64,000 nucleotides of DNA from Capitulum mitella (GCA_030062745.1 CP099841.1:7251001-7315000), one strand, 5' to 3'; counted from the stretch's first letter, positions 25,421-37,106 are shown. Numbers and translations are program-made. The notes: a model not told the origin generated them from the sequence alone.

Positions 25421-26430
25421 ATGTGCGAATTGGTGGGCGAGCTACAACGGGCAGGGGAACGCGGCGGGCCGAGCTCGACTGATCGCGGACTCATGAACAA
25501 AACGAGGCCAAGTTGGGTGGCACTAGGCCGCCGTCGTCATGAGCTGTTCCCAGGTTGCCGGCGCAAGCTGTACAACTCGGACGAGCTACTGACCGGGGCC
25601 CGTCTTTGTTCTGTCTTCGCAACCACACCTCGAGTGTCAGTTTCACCGATGCTCTGGGAGTTGCCAAAACGTCCGTTCTTCTGCCCAGCGGCATCGTGTC
25701 TTTCAAGATTCAGTTCTCTCCTCTACTGCGTCTTCACTAACGACTTCAGTCTGTTCTCAGAGGGTCAATGGCGTACTCAAGGGCGCTTTCGGAGCCATGC
25801 CCCCTGGAGTGATCGACCCCTGGGCCAAAACCCCAGTAGTTTTTGCCAGTTTAAGGCGGCCGTGGGGCGTCTAAAACGTCAAAACGGGTCCCCAAGGTAT
25901 CAGAATAGGGCGCCGAGACTGAGGGGCCCCAAGTCCAAAGATAGGGACCCCAAGCTGCGAAGGGGACACCCTTGGCTGAAAGTGTTCCCTTGACCTGATT
26001 TGACCCCCTCCTAAACGAAATCCTGGGTATGTCACTGCAGTCGTGGTGCAGTGCGCTTATGACATCCAAACCGTCATTGGCAAAGGATCTGGAATTCAGA
26101 AAGTCGCCACTGAAATGGAACGAATTCTGTTCTCTCTCGACTTTTGGTTCGCAGCCAACGGACCAAAATTAAATGCAGAGAAGACTCAACTGATGGTGAT
26201 GGGCGGTCTACAGAACTGGCGCAATGCTCCAGCTTTCGCGTTAAAAATTCGCGGTCTTGATCTTCTCCCGTTTTGGAAGCCAAGACTCGGGGAATGAAGT
26301 TTGGTCGCTCCCTCAGCTGGAACTAGCCGCCTCTGTCGCCACCAGGCACTGCTGCGGAGTGCTGAATGGCCTACCACGTTTGAAGAGCTGCCCGTTACGT
26401 TTCCTCGCATCGGTAAACAGGGTCACAGCC
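25421..26430 (+). pseudogene. LINE (non-LTR retrotransposon) reverse transcriptase fragment, left arm
   Basis: The frame around 25690-25765 reads LLYCVFTNDFSLFSEG, like the segment before the catalytic YADD box of jockey/CR1-type LINEs. It resumes after a MITE insertion at about 26038 with VVQCAYDIQTVIGKG, where YADD has decayed to CAYD. Next come LNAEKTQLMVMG, FALKIRGLDLLP and, with frameshifts, the RRCCGVLNGL-type motif near 26345. Several frame changes and the lost catalytic aspartate show that it is dead. The class is assigned from motif order; the clade is a guess. Confidence 0.65.
25766..26037. mobile_element. Short hAT-like MITE inserted in the LINE fragment, left arm
   Basis: The 272-bp insertion separates two continuous parts of the RT frame. 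The start CAATGGCGTACTCAAGG and the inverse of the end, CAGTGACATACCCAGG, are imperfect inverted repeats. The flanking 8-mers are only partly alike, so the target duplication is decayed. The same insertion occurs at the corresponding site in the right arm. Confidence 0.55.
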
Positions 26431-27888
26431 AAACTGCCTATTCGCGACATTGGTCAAGCGAAAATTTGCTCGTTTCTTTTCCGGCTTTTTCGACGTACCA
26501 TTTAGACTTGATCATTAGCGTCGTACCTGGAAACCGACTGGTCAGGCGAAAACTGCCGGCACTGTCCGGCACATAGCCGGCTTCGCCTGGCGAGGGCAGG
26601 CCTGGCGCCGGGGCACAATACCAACTGTAGCACACACACACACACACGAGGCGGCCAACCTCAGGGCGCCTCGGTACAAGCACCGCACCTGTCACCCACC
26701 GTTATCTCCTTCCCGGTTAATGTTTTGGCCCTCTCGCAGATCCGGTACTACGTTTCGATTTACCAGAACAGAGCGCTAAAACTGCTTTGGATCTAAGCAG
26801 TTCTGGGCTACGTGGCTAGTCATGTGCTGTCCAAAAAAGAAGAAACATAATCACGCCTCGATCCTGCTTGAGAGGCTTTGCTGGCACAGCGCGGAGAACT
26901 AGGTGACTTACCAGACTTCGTGCGTGATAATAAATGATGATAATAAACATAATGCGTGATAATGCGTGACAAAAATTCGCCATCTGGGCGAAATTGATAC
27001 ACTGGTCAATCCATCTTCGGCGGTGGTGGAGACCTGTGGCATGGCCGTCTCATGCGCTCTCGCTCACCTGCGATGACGTTTTCCTTGTTTTTTTTTTTTG
27101 CTATGGATAGGCACCGATGAGAGGTTTTCATAGCCACCGTGCATAGTGAATTACGTAAGTAAATGTCTGAGTCTGAATCTAAGTCTGAGCCTATATATAT
27201 TTCGAGTTAACAGAGTCTTTGAATCTATTGTGGGATCGAAATAGAGGTCGGTTTCATTCCTTCCTCAATACTGAAATCTGCTTGCAGGGGCATATGAAGC
27301 GCGGGACAAAATGATGGCAAGGGGTCTTGAGAAATTCTCAGCCAGTCATGTCCAAGCGCCGCAGTTAAGATCATGGTCCGATGAAAGAAATGACAAAAAA
27401 AGGACAATGAGGATCTTTGTTTCTAGGTTCTCCCCTTTTTGCGTCTTTGCCTGTCTGATTATCACTAGGATGACCCATTTGAAAAAAAATTTGGATAAGT
27501 CATGCCCCTTTTTTTCTATTTCGTGCATGCTGATATGCTTATTCTGAATATCGCCTCCAAATTTCAAACCTCGAAATAAATTTGCCCGCGGAAAAATCTT
27601 GAAGTTTTTCAACAACGACCATTTTTGTACGTTTGCCCTAATAACATCAACACTTCTGGAAACGAATGCATGATTGACCGTTTGATTGGAAGCTAAGCTC
27701 TTTCCTATTCTCACGACGCAAAAATCATCTTTTTATGTTGACTGGTTGACTTGGAAATCCATCGTAAAGTAGGCGACAAAATACGGTTTAACATTCCGAT
27801 CATACATGGCGATACGGTCGGCTGCGCCTGTTTGCGCGCCGTGAAAGGGCTACGTTTTGCTCGATTGGCGACGTCGATGGAATGCAAG

Positions 27889-27894
27889 AATATA

Positions 27895-27932
<38 letters not shown>
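27889..27932. repeat. (TA)n microsatellite, left arm
   Basis: An almost pure TA tract interrupted by TGTGTG. The equivalent place in the right arm (36986-37164) has expanded and carries a perfect palindrome. Confidence 0.9.
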
Positions 27933-27936
<4 letters not shown>

Positions 27937-28139
27937 TAAATATGTATATCTTATCGATTGTGCATTTGTTTTCGCAAAAGCAAAAGTGAAATATAGTCCT
28001 CGGTTATTTCCCTTGTCATGTTTTTCTGCTTGATGCAAAAATTTAAGGTGGGCGTGATCTTGTGCGTACATGTTCTTATAGCTCTCTGTCGTAGCAAAAT
28101 AGAGCGCGATGGAAGGGAGAACGCTTCCGAAAGAAGTGT

Positions 28140-29280
28140 CCGGGTCAACAGTAAGATTTTGACCGAACGCTTACTTCGAGGGAAAATCATCGTAGAAGTG
28201 GTTGCATGCCGCTTCAAATGCAATATTGATAAATACTACTTACGATTTCAGCCGGAAAAACCTGAAACACACATTATTTTCCCCGAAACAGATTGCGCCG
28301 TCACTGGTATGCTAACCGCCAGACGCTCGCGTAGGGATTTTTGACGTTTCTGCATTTTACGTGAGATCTCGACGCTGATTGGTTGTCGCTCGGACTCAAG
28401 GTCCAATCAAGAGTAATAGAAAAGGTTGGGAAATAACTAATACGATATAAATTATCTTTAAAATAAAAAAGTCAGTCGTTTTAATAATAATAATAACAAA
28501 TAATAAACAAACAAACAATAAAAACAAACAATAATAGTAGAAAAGTAAAAACATTACAAAGATGGAAAAATGAAGTTGCAATTTGAAAAACACAAAAAAA
28601 TAAAAATCAGTGAAATAAAATATCTGAAAAAGAAATCACGGAACAAAACTGGAAAATATTAGGAAGTGAAATAAAACAAGAAATAAAAATTTACCTTAAC
28701 CTAACATAGTAACCTAACCTAACCTAGCCTAACCTAACCTAACCTAACCTAGCCTAGCCTAGCCTAACCTAACCTAACCTAACCTAACCTAACCTAACCT
28801 TATCTAGCCTAGCCCAGCACAACACAACCTAGCAACCTAATGTAATCTAACGAGTATTAAATGCCACAATGTAATAATACTGATATCAGATATACCCACA
28901 ATTATCTAATACAATAATATAATGGTGTAATAATTCAGCAGTTTCTCCAAGTTTAGTTTGCGGCAACAGAATAAAATTTTCATGTATATGACGTCATTAA
29001 TTGCTTGAAGATGCATGCAGGGTCTACACATCCTTGATGTCAATAACCGTGACTTTGGCGGCACTGCATTTTCCGCCGCGGAATAATGTTGTTCTCCGCC
29101 AGTCGACTGCGGCACGGTATTACTGAGTGGTACGTTATCGTTACGATTTTGTCGTTATTTTTTAGAAAATCAAGTAGTGGAAAGTATGGTTAGAAACAGG
29201 ATGATACATTCTTTACATTGGTGGCAATTATACAAAGGATTCTTTGCGATTTCGTCGGGCAGCAACTTACCTTTAGCCAG
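28140..29280. other. Segment present only in the left arm of the inverted duplication
   Basis: The arms match directly on either side of this stretch: left GCTTCCGAAAGAAG and CGTCCTCGTTTG are contiguous in the right arm near 36780-36800. The segment holds an A-rich low-complexity part (about 28440-28690), the TTAGG-type block, and about 450 bp without recognised features. The ends are not a clean GT-AG pair, so an insertion here or a deletion in the right arm is likelier than an intron. Confidence 0.65.
28693..28840 (-). repeat. Interstitial telomere-like repeat, (TTAGG)n on the minus strand
   Basis: From 28711 to 28800 the plus strand is 18 successive 5-mers, 14 of them AACCT and 4 AGCCT. 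The reverse complement is (TTAGG)n, the standard arthropod telomere repeat. Decayed units extend to both sides. The block is far from any chromosome end in this window. Confidence 0.88.
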
Positions 29281-29375
29281 CGTCCTCGTTTGAAAAGCAC
29301 GTCCAGTTTCACATCGTCTCGTGTGAGCAGCCAAAAGACCAGCTACCCACCTGTGGCCAAATCATTGGTAAGATA

Positions 29376-29645
29376 GTGCTGACCCGAGTTCAGCATATGC
29401 TGGAAGGAGAAGTCGATCACTATCACGTCCCCATAAAGATGTGCGTGACAATTGCAGCCAATGACACAACCGCCATACAGAACAACGCATCTGTTCTTGC
29501 AAGGCGAAAAGATAAAGTAGAAGCCCTGATAAGGCAGATGTGGCACCACAAAGACGCACCGAGAAAGGCAGGGAAAAGTCTGAACGCGCGGGATCTGTCG
29601 GGGCTATTCGGCATTTCTAATCCGCAATGCCCCCGGAATTGTTAG
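29376..29645 (+). CDS. Uncharacterised ORF of the inverted duplication, left-arm copy
   Basis: 89 codons that correspond to the last two thirds of the right-arm ORF at 36424-36816 (shared pieces LTRVQHMLEGE, RRKDKVEALIRQMWHHKDAP, KSLNARDLSGLF). It ends at the same place, ISNPQCPRNC. I do not recognise the family. The upstream part of the right-arm ORF is separated here by the 1.1 kb arm-specific segment. It may be a transposon gene remnant. Confidence 0.35.
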   Translation: MLTRVQHMLEGEVDHYHVPIKMCVTIAANDTTAIQNNASVLARRKDKVEALIRQMWHHKDAPRKAGKSLNARDLSGLFGISNPQCPRNC

Positions 29646-30503
29646 ATGACCGAGACTTCCTAGAGGATATGGGAGCCGCCCGGCAGCAGTACATCGGGGG
29701 GGGGGGGACTGACAGGGCGACGTCATCATGGTGGCAAAGGAGAGACGATCAACAACGGCGCTGTATTATCGCCAATGCTGCCAGAGGTACCGCCGCCGCT
29801 CCCGGCACTGCTGCTGACATCGAGGGATTTTCTCCAAGCCACAGCGATGGAAATGCAGATGATAGTGATGCTGATAGTGACGCCGAAAGCAAAGATTATA
29901 AGGCAGTTCGCCCCATGCTGGAAAAAAGAAAGATCTGGATTTAGTCGCCGAGGCGCTTAGTGCGACTGATGCAGGGGCAAGGAAGGCGTCGAAGATACTG
30001 ACGTCGTTTTCAGTGACTGTGTACGATGGTACGGTGTTAACGAAACAGAAAGTTCAAAGCGCACTGGAACGTACTAGAAGCGACAAGGTAAGTGGCGTGA
30101 GTGCCCAGGCCGCTGAGTGTTCCGCTGCTTTCTGTGACGGGCGCAATGACCAGACGAGGGGAGTAAGTGAGTCAGAAGAGGGCAACCAAACGCAGTGTCG
30201 TGTACATAATGTGTTTGTAAACTTGTATTCCGGTAACATGAACGTGGGTGATGTGAGCTGTGGGGGCAGACATACATGCATAGTGCAAGCCCTTCTGAAA
30301 CGATGGGGGTGGATGCTGGAAAGATACTGTTTGTTGGCGGGGATGGAACAGATCAGGTGACTGGCTGGAAAGAGGGCTGGACGACGAGGCTCTAGCAAAT
30401 TGTCGGTAATCCTCGGGGTGGTTACCGTGGTGTGTCTCCTCCATCGTACAGAACTATCCCTGCCGTGGTCTGTTCTGTCATCTGGATGGTGATGCCGCCG
30501 GTC

Positions 30504-31272
30504 CTACGACCTTCTCTGCGCCGATTGGTTAGAGTATATCGGGGTCGATACACAGCCCGCCCGAGGTAGGATTTGAAGTTGTTGAACAAACGTGCGGTTG
30601 CTGAAGTCATCGGGCCCCTGGGTTCCCTGGACGGGGCAGTCCGTTTCGTCGCTGCCATCCACGCAGTCGCGGTCGCCGTCGCAGCGCCAGGCCAGCGGGA
30701 TGCATCTGGTGCTGTTCCGGCACTTGAATTCGTTCGGACCGCAGCTGCGGTCGCAGTCGCTCTCATCGCTGCCGTCGTCGCAGTCGTTTTCGCTGTCGCA
30801 CTGCCACATTTTGGGTATGCACCTGCTGCCGTGACCGCAGGAGAACGTGTCGGACTCGCAGGTGATATCGGTGTCGGCACCTGTAACGGTGGTGGCTCGG
30901 TCAGCAGTGTCATGGACAACTTCGTCAAGGTGTCATCCGCGAGCAAGCTTGAACGATCGAAATTCCACTTCCAAAGCCCATTCATCGTGTCGGACACGAG
31001 TCACATGATGTCAGGTTGCGAGGACTTTTAACCTTCTGAAACTGTAAATCACTTGTTATTTGGATTGAATTCAGCAGAACGCGACGTCGCAAACACGACG
31101 CGCCACAACGCGCATTTCAGCAAACGTACCTGTCTGCAAATGCAAAGCAGCGGCATATCGTACATGGACGGCGGCTCCGGTGAACACAAGCCGTCCGGCT
31201 GGGTACCTTACCGCAAACGCCGACGCCGACGAGCAGGAGACACGCCATCAGAGTCGCTGCCATCGAGGTCAT
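30504..31272 (-). CDS. Small secreted two-LDLRA-domain protein, copy 1, with a replaced C-terminus
   Basis: Exon 1 is 31212-31272 (a signal peptide containing [13 protein letters not shown]) and exon 2 is 30504-30880; the phase-1 intron is GT-AG. The product is 145 residues. It contains two LDL-receptor class A modules with six Cys each and the acidic calcium box [16 protein letters not shown] in the first and [16 protein letters not shown] in the second. After DDFSNRTFV the sequence departs from copies 2 and 3: the hydrophobic tail is lost, and about 24 residues (starting [11 protein letters not shown]) are read from the inverted-duplication arm. LDLRA modules bind ligands extracellularly with Ca2+. 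This copy would be secreted rather than membrane-anchored, if expressed. It is probably a chimeric or dying copy made by the rearrangement. Confidence 0.6.
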
Positions 31273-31479
31273 GGTTCTGTCGAGCTCCGCCGCTGGCCGG
31301 CACCAGAAGGCGACTGGTGTCGGCGAGGTTATCGCGCAAACGTACAGAAATAAACGAAGGAAGCCGCTGTGGTCAAAGTGTGTCCGGCTGACCACCGCCG
31401 ACTGCCAGCGCCGCGGAAGCCAGCTTCCCCAGGTCTGACCTGGTCTGAAGGCGGGGCGGTGTAGCTCACGCGCAGGCCT

Positions 31480-33480
31480 GTTGTTTGGGAAAAAGGGCGT
31501 AGTACGTTCGGAACCAAACTGTTTCAGATAAATGAGACATACACGATTCTTCATTTTCCGTTGGCGTCGTGCTTAGACTGACGGCAAGCTACTCAGCGTT
31601 TATTTTAATAAAAGCGCCCCTTTTTTACAATCATTTTTCTCCGCATTTGGTTCCGGACGTACTACTCCCTTTTTCCCAAACAACAAGCCTGCGCGTGAGC
31701 TACACCGGCCCGCATTCAGACCAGAAGGTCAGACCTGGGGAAGCCGGCCTCGGCAGCAGAGCCGGCTTCCGCGGCGCTGGCAGTCGGCGGCGGTCAGCCT
31801 GACACACTTTGACCACAGCGGCTTCCTTCGTTTATTTCTGTACGTTTGCGCGATAACGTCGCCGACACCAGTCGCCTTCTGGTGCCGGCCAGCGGCGGAG
31901 CTCGACAGAACCATGGCCGCGATGGCAGCGACTCTGATGGCGTGTCTCCTGCTCGTCGGCGTCGGCGTTTGCGGTAAGCGTGCCCCGCCGGACGGCTTGT
32001 GTTCACCGGAGCCGCCGTCCATGTACCATATGCCGCTGCTTTGCATTTGCACACAGGTACGTTTGCTGAAATGCGCGTTGTGGCGCGTCGTGTTTGCGAC
32101 GTCGCGTTCTGCTGAATTCAATCCAAATAACAAGTGATTTACAGTTTCAGAAGGTTAAAAGTCCTCGCAACCTGACATCATGTGACTCGTGTCCGACACG
32201 ATGAATGGGCTTTGGAAGTGGAATTTCGATCGTTCAAGTTTGCTCGCGGATGACACCTTGACGAAGTTGTCCATGACACTGCTGACCGAGCCACCACCGT
32301 TACAGGTGCCGACACCGATATCACCTGCGAGTCCGACACGTTCTCCTGCGGTCACGGCGGCAGGTGCATACCCAAAGCGTGGCAGTGCGACGGCGAAAAC
32401 GACTGCGACGACGGCAGCGATGAGAGCGACTGCGACCGCAGCTGCGGTCCGAACGAATTCAAGTGCCGGAACAGCACCAGATGCATCCCGTTGGCCTGGC
32501 GCTGCGACGGCGACCGCGACTGCGTGGATGGCGGCGACGAAACGGACTGCTCCGTCCCGGGAACCCAGGGGCCCGATGACTTCAGCAACCACACGTTTGT
32601 TGTGGCGGCCGCCCCTGACTTCAGCGACTACACGTTTCTTGTGGCAGCCGCCCCAGCGACGTGCCGGCACTGGCTGCCGCTCGTACTGATTGCGGCGTGG
32701 GCGGCGGCCGCTCACTAGGGTGCGGACACGTCGGCGCGTTCCACCAGTGCGGCACAGGGTCAGCGCCTTCCACCAGTGTGGCGCATCGTCGGGCATTTCG
32801 CCAGTGTGGCGCCGAACGCTGCGGCGGGTGCTGGGCGCGCTAAAGGTGCGAGACGCGTGCCGGCTGGTCCTGTCGAATCAGACAGCCCGCGGTGCTGAGG
32901 AGCACTCGGAAATGGCGATCGGCACTTGATCTGCCAGAGGAGAAGTCTCGCACTGCCGGCATCGTCAGGGATTGTTGCACGCGGGTCCAGTTCGTTCGAG
33001 GGTGTGGTGACGGGTGTTGCGCGCTGTCAGGAGCTCTGGAGTACAACGCAACATTAGTGGTGGTGTAGAGATCCAACGCGGCGCGGTTCACAGTAGGTTA
33101 TATACCCTCAGACAGATCAGTGTGCCTGAAGCAATGTTTACCAACGGATAGCCAGTAGTGGAGAAGCTGCAGCAAAAACAACGAAGCTGTGATGAAACCA
33201 TGAAGGACTACATAGAATGAAGAAGCCGAAGAGCTATTCATTGTCCAGCCAGACACACCAAACAAGAAGACAGTGAAATGTTACATGAATAAATAGATTA
33301 TCATGCTTGGAAATACGAGTTTAGTACATTCACGTCAGAACTGCTTTTGCAAAAAAATGTGAGGTTCGCCTTTTTTTAATAAAATCAATAAGCCATTCAC
33401 CAAACTCTAAAAAAGTTGCCCAACCTAACGGCCTCTTAGGTTGCATTAATATAAGACGCGTTTATTTTTGTCTTATTTGA
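31480..33480 (+). repeat. LDLRA-gene duplicon, copy 2 (plus orientation)
   Basis: The whole block, including 5' flank, gene, 3' flank and the sequence around TAGGTTGCATTAATATAAG at 33440, is the inverse of 41385-43290. Copy 1 (about 30585-31497, minus) is a shorter, inverted version. It meets copy 2 across a spacer of about 165 bp (31498-31662). Confidence 0.85.
31913..32718 (+). CDS. Small two-LDLRA-domain protein with GPI-type tail, copy 2
   Basis: Exon 1 is 31913-31973 and exon 2 is 32306-32718; donor GTAAGC and acceptor CCGTTACAG give 157 residues. A signal peptide ([20 protein letters not shown]) is followed by two LDLRA modules (first CESDTFSC to DESDC, second CGPNEFKC to DETDC). After a short linker comes the hydrophobic C-terminus [18 protein letters not shown] with no cytoplasmic charges, which looks like a GPI-attachment signal. 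The product should therefore sit on the outer cell surface, binding a ligand through Ca2+-loaded LDLRA modules; the partner is unknown. Two differences from copy 3: the second calcium box reads DGGDE instead of DGSDE, and a 39-bp in-frame tandem duplication repeats the linker ([13 protein letters not shown]). Confidence 0.72.
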
Positions 33481-35486
33481 TTACTCACTTTATAAGGTAT
33501 ACGTTTCGTCTGACTTGCGGCAGCAAAGAAGTTGCTTGCTTGTGGGCTATATGTTCGTTGGCGAACGCCGCTTTTCAGCGTTCTTGAATAGATCATGTTA
33601 ACGACCACAAACGAACTGAGTCTTTTTTGCGAGCAACAGGGTTTATCTTGCTCATGATCGAACGACCCACAGCTGAAATTGGCCTCACTAGGATTTGGTC
33701 TGTTTTCAACCGTAACTTTTGTTCTTTTCTGCTTTGGATTGCAAAATGATATTCGTCGGATGTGTTCAAGCGCCCCCATCCGATTGGTGCATATCGCAAC
33801 ATTGGCATAAATTGCTTTAGCAAAATATTATCATAAAACACTTTTTGACGCTTCGGGACGCGGCATCCTGTCGATAGCCAGGTATCTCCTCTGCAAGTGC
33901 ACCGCTGTCCGGGACAGCAGGAGTCAGTTGTTTGATCCGGTTACACACGATTTTAATATCCGGAAGTGACCAATTTTTCAAAATTTTCAAAAAGTCATTC
34001 TCCCATTTTTCTGGTGCATTGCGTTACGCTGATTCCGAATATCACTTCCAAATTTCAAATTGCGGCATAAATTTGTCCGTGGAAAAATCTTGAATTTTTT
34101 CAACGTAACCATGTTTGTACGTCTGTCCCAATTACGTCAACATTTCTGGCAATGAGAGCATAATTGGCCGTTTTATCGAAAGCTGAACTCATTCCTATTC
34201 CAACGTCGAAGATGCCAGTATGTCGAAAGTATGCTTTCGCACTGACTGGTTGACTTGGATACCAATCGTAACGTGGCCACTGCATACCGTTCCACATTTA
34301 CATCATAGATGGCGTCACGCTCGGCACGTAGGCGCGGCGTGAGTGGGCTGCATTGTCGTCGACTGGCAGCGTCAATGGAAGTAAAATATCCGGACATGCT
34401 TTCGTGACGTTCTGATTTCTTCACGGACAGCAATGTACATACATAAGTTATCGTTCTCCTTGTGCAAGCTGCAATCAAACGAGATGCCCACCAACATACA
34501 GTTATCATGGCAATGCTTTCACTGACACCGCTGTCCGTGGAGCACACTTGAGCCGCAAGCCTACGTAAAAAAAAAACACATTCCACCGCACCAGCCACTC
34601 CCACTGCCGGTCATCTCGTGTCTAACAACTAGGCTTTTCCCTTGATCGTCACCGAACCAAGTCATCGCTGCTGGAATGTTCTCTTGTTTAATGCATGCCC
34701 GTCTTGCTGCTCGCTGCCTTTGACGGCGGCAGCGGCCTCGCTCGTCAGCTTCACGCTGCGCTCGGTGGATTCAGTGCGGCAGGGCACACCACACCAGGGC
34801 GGCAGCACATAGTCCTGCAGCTCACAGCCAGGAACGTTGCTCACAGACGAGGTTCCAATGCCCTCACCCTATTCGGCCGCCAGCGACACGTCCATCGGTT
34901 TAATGTAGACGTTGGCCTGGATATTTACCTACGGCACTTTGAAAGTGCGGATGGCTGGTCTGGCTGGCACTCGTGTGGGTGCGCTGCGGCGACGCTCTGC
35001 GCGCGCGGCCCTGACCAGCCACACGCTATCTGCCCTCACCGTCCGGTTGTGATCACCCAGCATAGCGAGTACATATCCTCCGGATGCGCCGCACAGGCTT
35101 TCCGGGTGACGCTGTTCTGCATCACTCCCAGTTCAGCGCCGCTGAAATACTGCCGCTGACGCACCAGCTCTTCACAGATTTGCACTGGTGCATTTACAAC
35201 ATCCCAGAGGTGCCTGATGAGCATCACCACGGGCAAGTACACGCACGTCACGTGGCGCACGAACGACGAGCTGATGACGGGCGCTGTGCTGATGCGTCGT
35301 AACGCAGCAGGCGGCTCTGCGCCGTGTGCCAGCGAGCTTCACAGAGCGGGCCGGTCTACGCGTTGTCCGCTGGCCGTCCCGCGTCACCGGTCATGACCGC
35401 CCCGGCGCACCGATACAGCAGTCGCATGTCGCTGCTCATGCCTGCACCACGTCGGAAGGGACGGATGGAAAATCCGAGCACTGCAC
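33481..35486. other. Central spacer of the inverted duplication
   Basis: About 2.0 kb between LDLRA copy 2 and the right arm. The part 33950-34320 is a diverged direct copy of 27540-27780 in the left arm (and inverse of 37330-37560). From 34660 to 35400 GC content rises and minus-strand frames of 60-75 codons occur, such as 35036-35260, but no family is recognised and the frames break often. It could be a decayed gene. Confidence 0.4.
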
Positions 35487-36423
35487 AGCTTCAAATCCTA
35501 CCATGGGCGGGCTGTGTATCGGCCCTGATGTACCCTAACCAATCGGCCCGGAGAAGGTCCTGGGACCGGCGGTATCACCATCCAGATGACAGGACGGACC
35601 ACGGCAGGGATAGTTCTGTGCGATGGAGGAGACACACCACGGCAACCACCCCGAGGATTACCGACAATCTGCTCGAGCCTCTTCGTCCAGCCCTCTTTCC
35701 AGCCAGTCACCTGATCTGTTCCATCCCCGCCAACAAACAGTATCTTTCTAGCATCCACCCCCAGCGTTTCAGAAGGGCTTGCACTATGTATGTATGTCTG
35801 CCCCCACAGCTCACATCACCCACGTTCATATTATCGGAATACAAGTTTACAAACACATTATGTACACGACACTGCGTTTGGTTGCCCTCTTCTGACTCAC
35901 TTACTCCCCTCGTCTGGTCACTGCGCCAGTCACAGAAAGCAGCGGAACACTCAGCGGCCTGGGCACTCACGTCACTTACCTTGTCGCTTCTAGTACGTTC
36001 CAGTGCGCTTTGAACTTTCTGTTTCGTTAACACCGTACCATCGCCCATAGTCCACTGAAAACGACGTCAGTATCTTCGACGCCTTCCTTGCCCCTGCATC
36101 AGTCGCACTAAGCACCTCGGCGACTAGATCCAGATCTGGCTTTCTTTTTCCAGCACGGGGCGAACTGCCTTATAATCTTTGCTTTCGGCATCACTATCAG
36201 CATCTCTATCATCTGCATTTCCATCGCTGTGGCTTGGAGAAAATCCTTCGATGTCAGCAGCAGTGCCGGGAGCGGCGGCGTTACTTTTGGCAGCATTGGC
36301 GATAGCACAGCGCCGTTGTCAGTCTTCTCTCCTTTGCACCCTGATGACGTCGCCCTGTCAGTCCCCCCCCCCCGATGTACAGCTGCCGGGCGGCTCCCAT
36401 ATCCTCTAGGAAGTCTCGGTCAT

Positions 36424-36816
36424 CTAACAATTCCGGGGGCATTGCGGATTAGAAATGTCGAATAGCCCCGACAGATCCCGCGCGTTCAGACTTTTCCCTT
36501 CCTTTCTTGGTGCGTCTTTGTGGTGCCACATCTGCCTTATCAGGGCTTCTACTTTATCTTTTCGCCTTGCAGGAACAGATGCGTTGTTCCGTATGGCGGT
36601 TGTGTCACTGGCTGTAATTGTCACGTACGTCTTTATGGGGACGTGATACTGATCGAATTCTCCTTCCAGCATATGCTGAACTCGGGTCAACACTATCTTA
36701 CCAATGATTTGACCACAGTTGAGTAGCAGATCTTTTGGCTGTTCACACGGGACGATGTCAAATTGGACGTTCTCTCCAAACGAGGACGCTTTTTTCGGAA
36801 GCGTTCTCCCTTCCAT
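36424..36816 (-). CDS. Uncharacterised 130-residue ORF of the inverted duplication, right-arm copy
   Basis: Complete frame from ATG to stop, beginning MEGRTLPKKASSFGENVQ and ending ISNPQCPRNC. It is basic and hydrophilic, with no signal peptide or membrane segment. The left-arm counterpart keeps most of the frame open over 89 codons despite many substitutions, which hints at past coding function. I do not recognise the family. It could be part of a transposon-encoded protein whose later exons have decayed (another shared frame lies at 35707-36048). Confidence 0.4.
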   Translation of the reverse strand: MEGRTLPKKASSFGENVQFDIVPCEQPKDLLLNCGQIIGKIVLTRVQHMLEGEFDQYHVPIKTYVTITASDTTAIRNNASVPARRKDKVEALIRQMWHHKDAPRKEGKSLNARDLSGLFDISNPQCPRNC

Positions 36817-36985
36817 CTCGCTTTATTTTGCTACAACAGAGAGCTATAAGAATACGTACACACAAGATCACGCCCACCTTAATGATATTTGTTGCATCAA
36901 GCAGAAAAGCATGACAAGGGAAATAACCGAGGACTATATTTCACTTTTGCTTTTGCCAAAACAAATGAAGAATCGATAAGATATG

Positions 36986-37058
36986 CATATATATATATAT
37001 ATATATATATATGCAAGATAGACGCAAGATATATAGATATATACACGCAAGGTAGGCG

Positions 37059-37106
<48 letters not shown>
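36986..37106. repeat. (TA)n microsatellite tracts, right arm
   Basis: Two pure TA tracts (about 36986-37012 and 37060-37106) separated by copies of a GACGCAAGATATATAGAT-like unit. Confidence 0.9.

Larger units (their letters stand above)
23905..30580. repeat. Left arm of a large inverted duplication
   Basis: This region matches the inverse of 35487-41308 over nearly its whole length. Matching anchors (left/right): CCTGACCTCAGGTCA at 23905/41300; the RT frame near 26050/39230; TA tract near 27900/37000-37160; the ORF at 29376/36690; and the border near 30575/35490. The arms differ by scattered substitutions and small indels, plus one large indel: 28140-29280 is present only here. The arm carries a degenerate LINE piece, a nested MITE, microsatellites and a telomere-like block. 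Its inner end runs straight into LDLRA gene copy 1. Confidence 0.85.
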
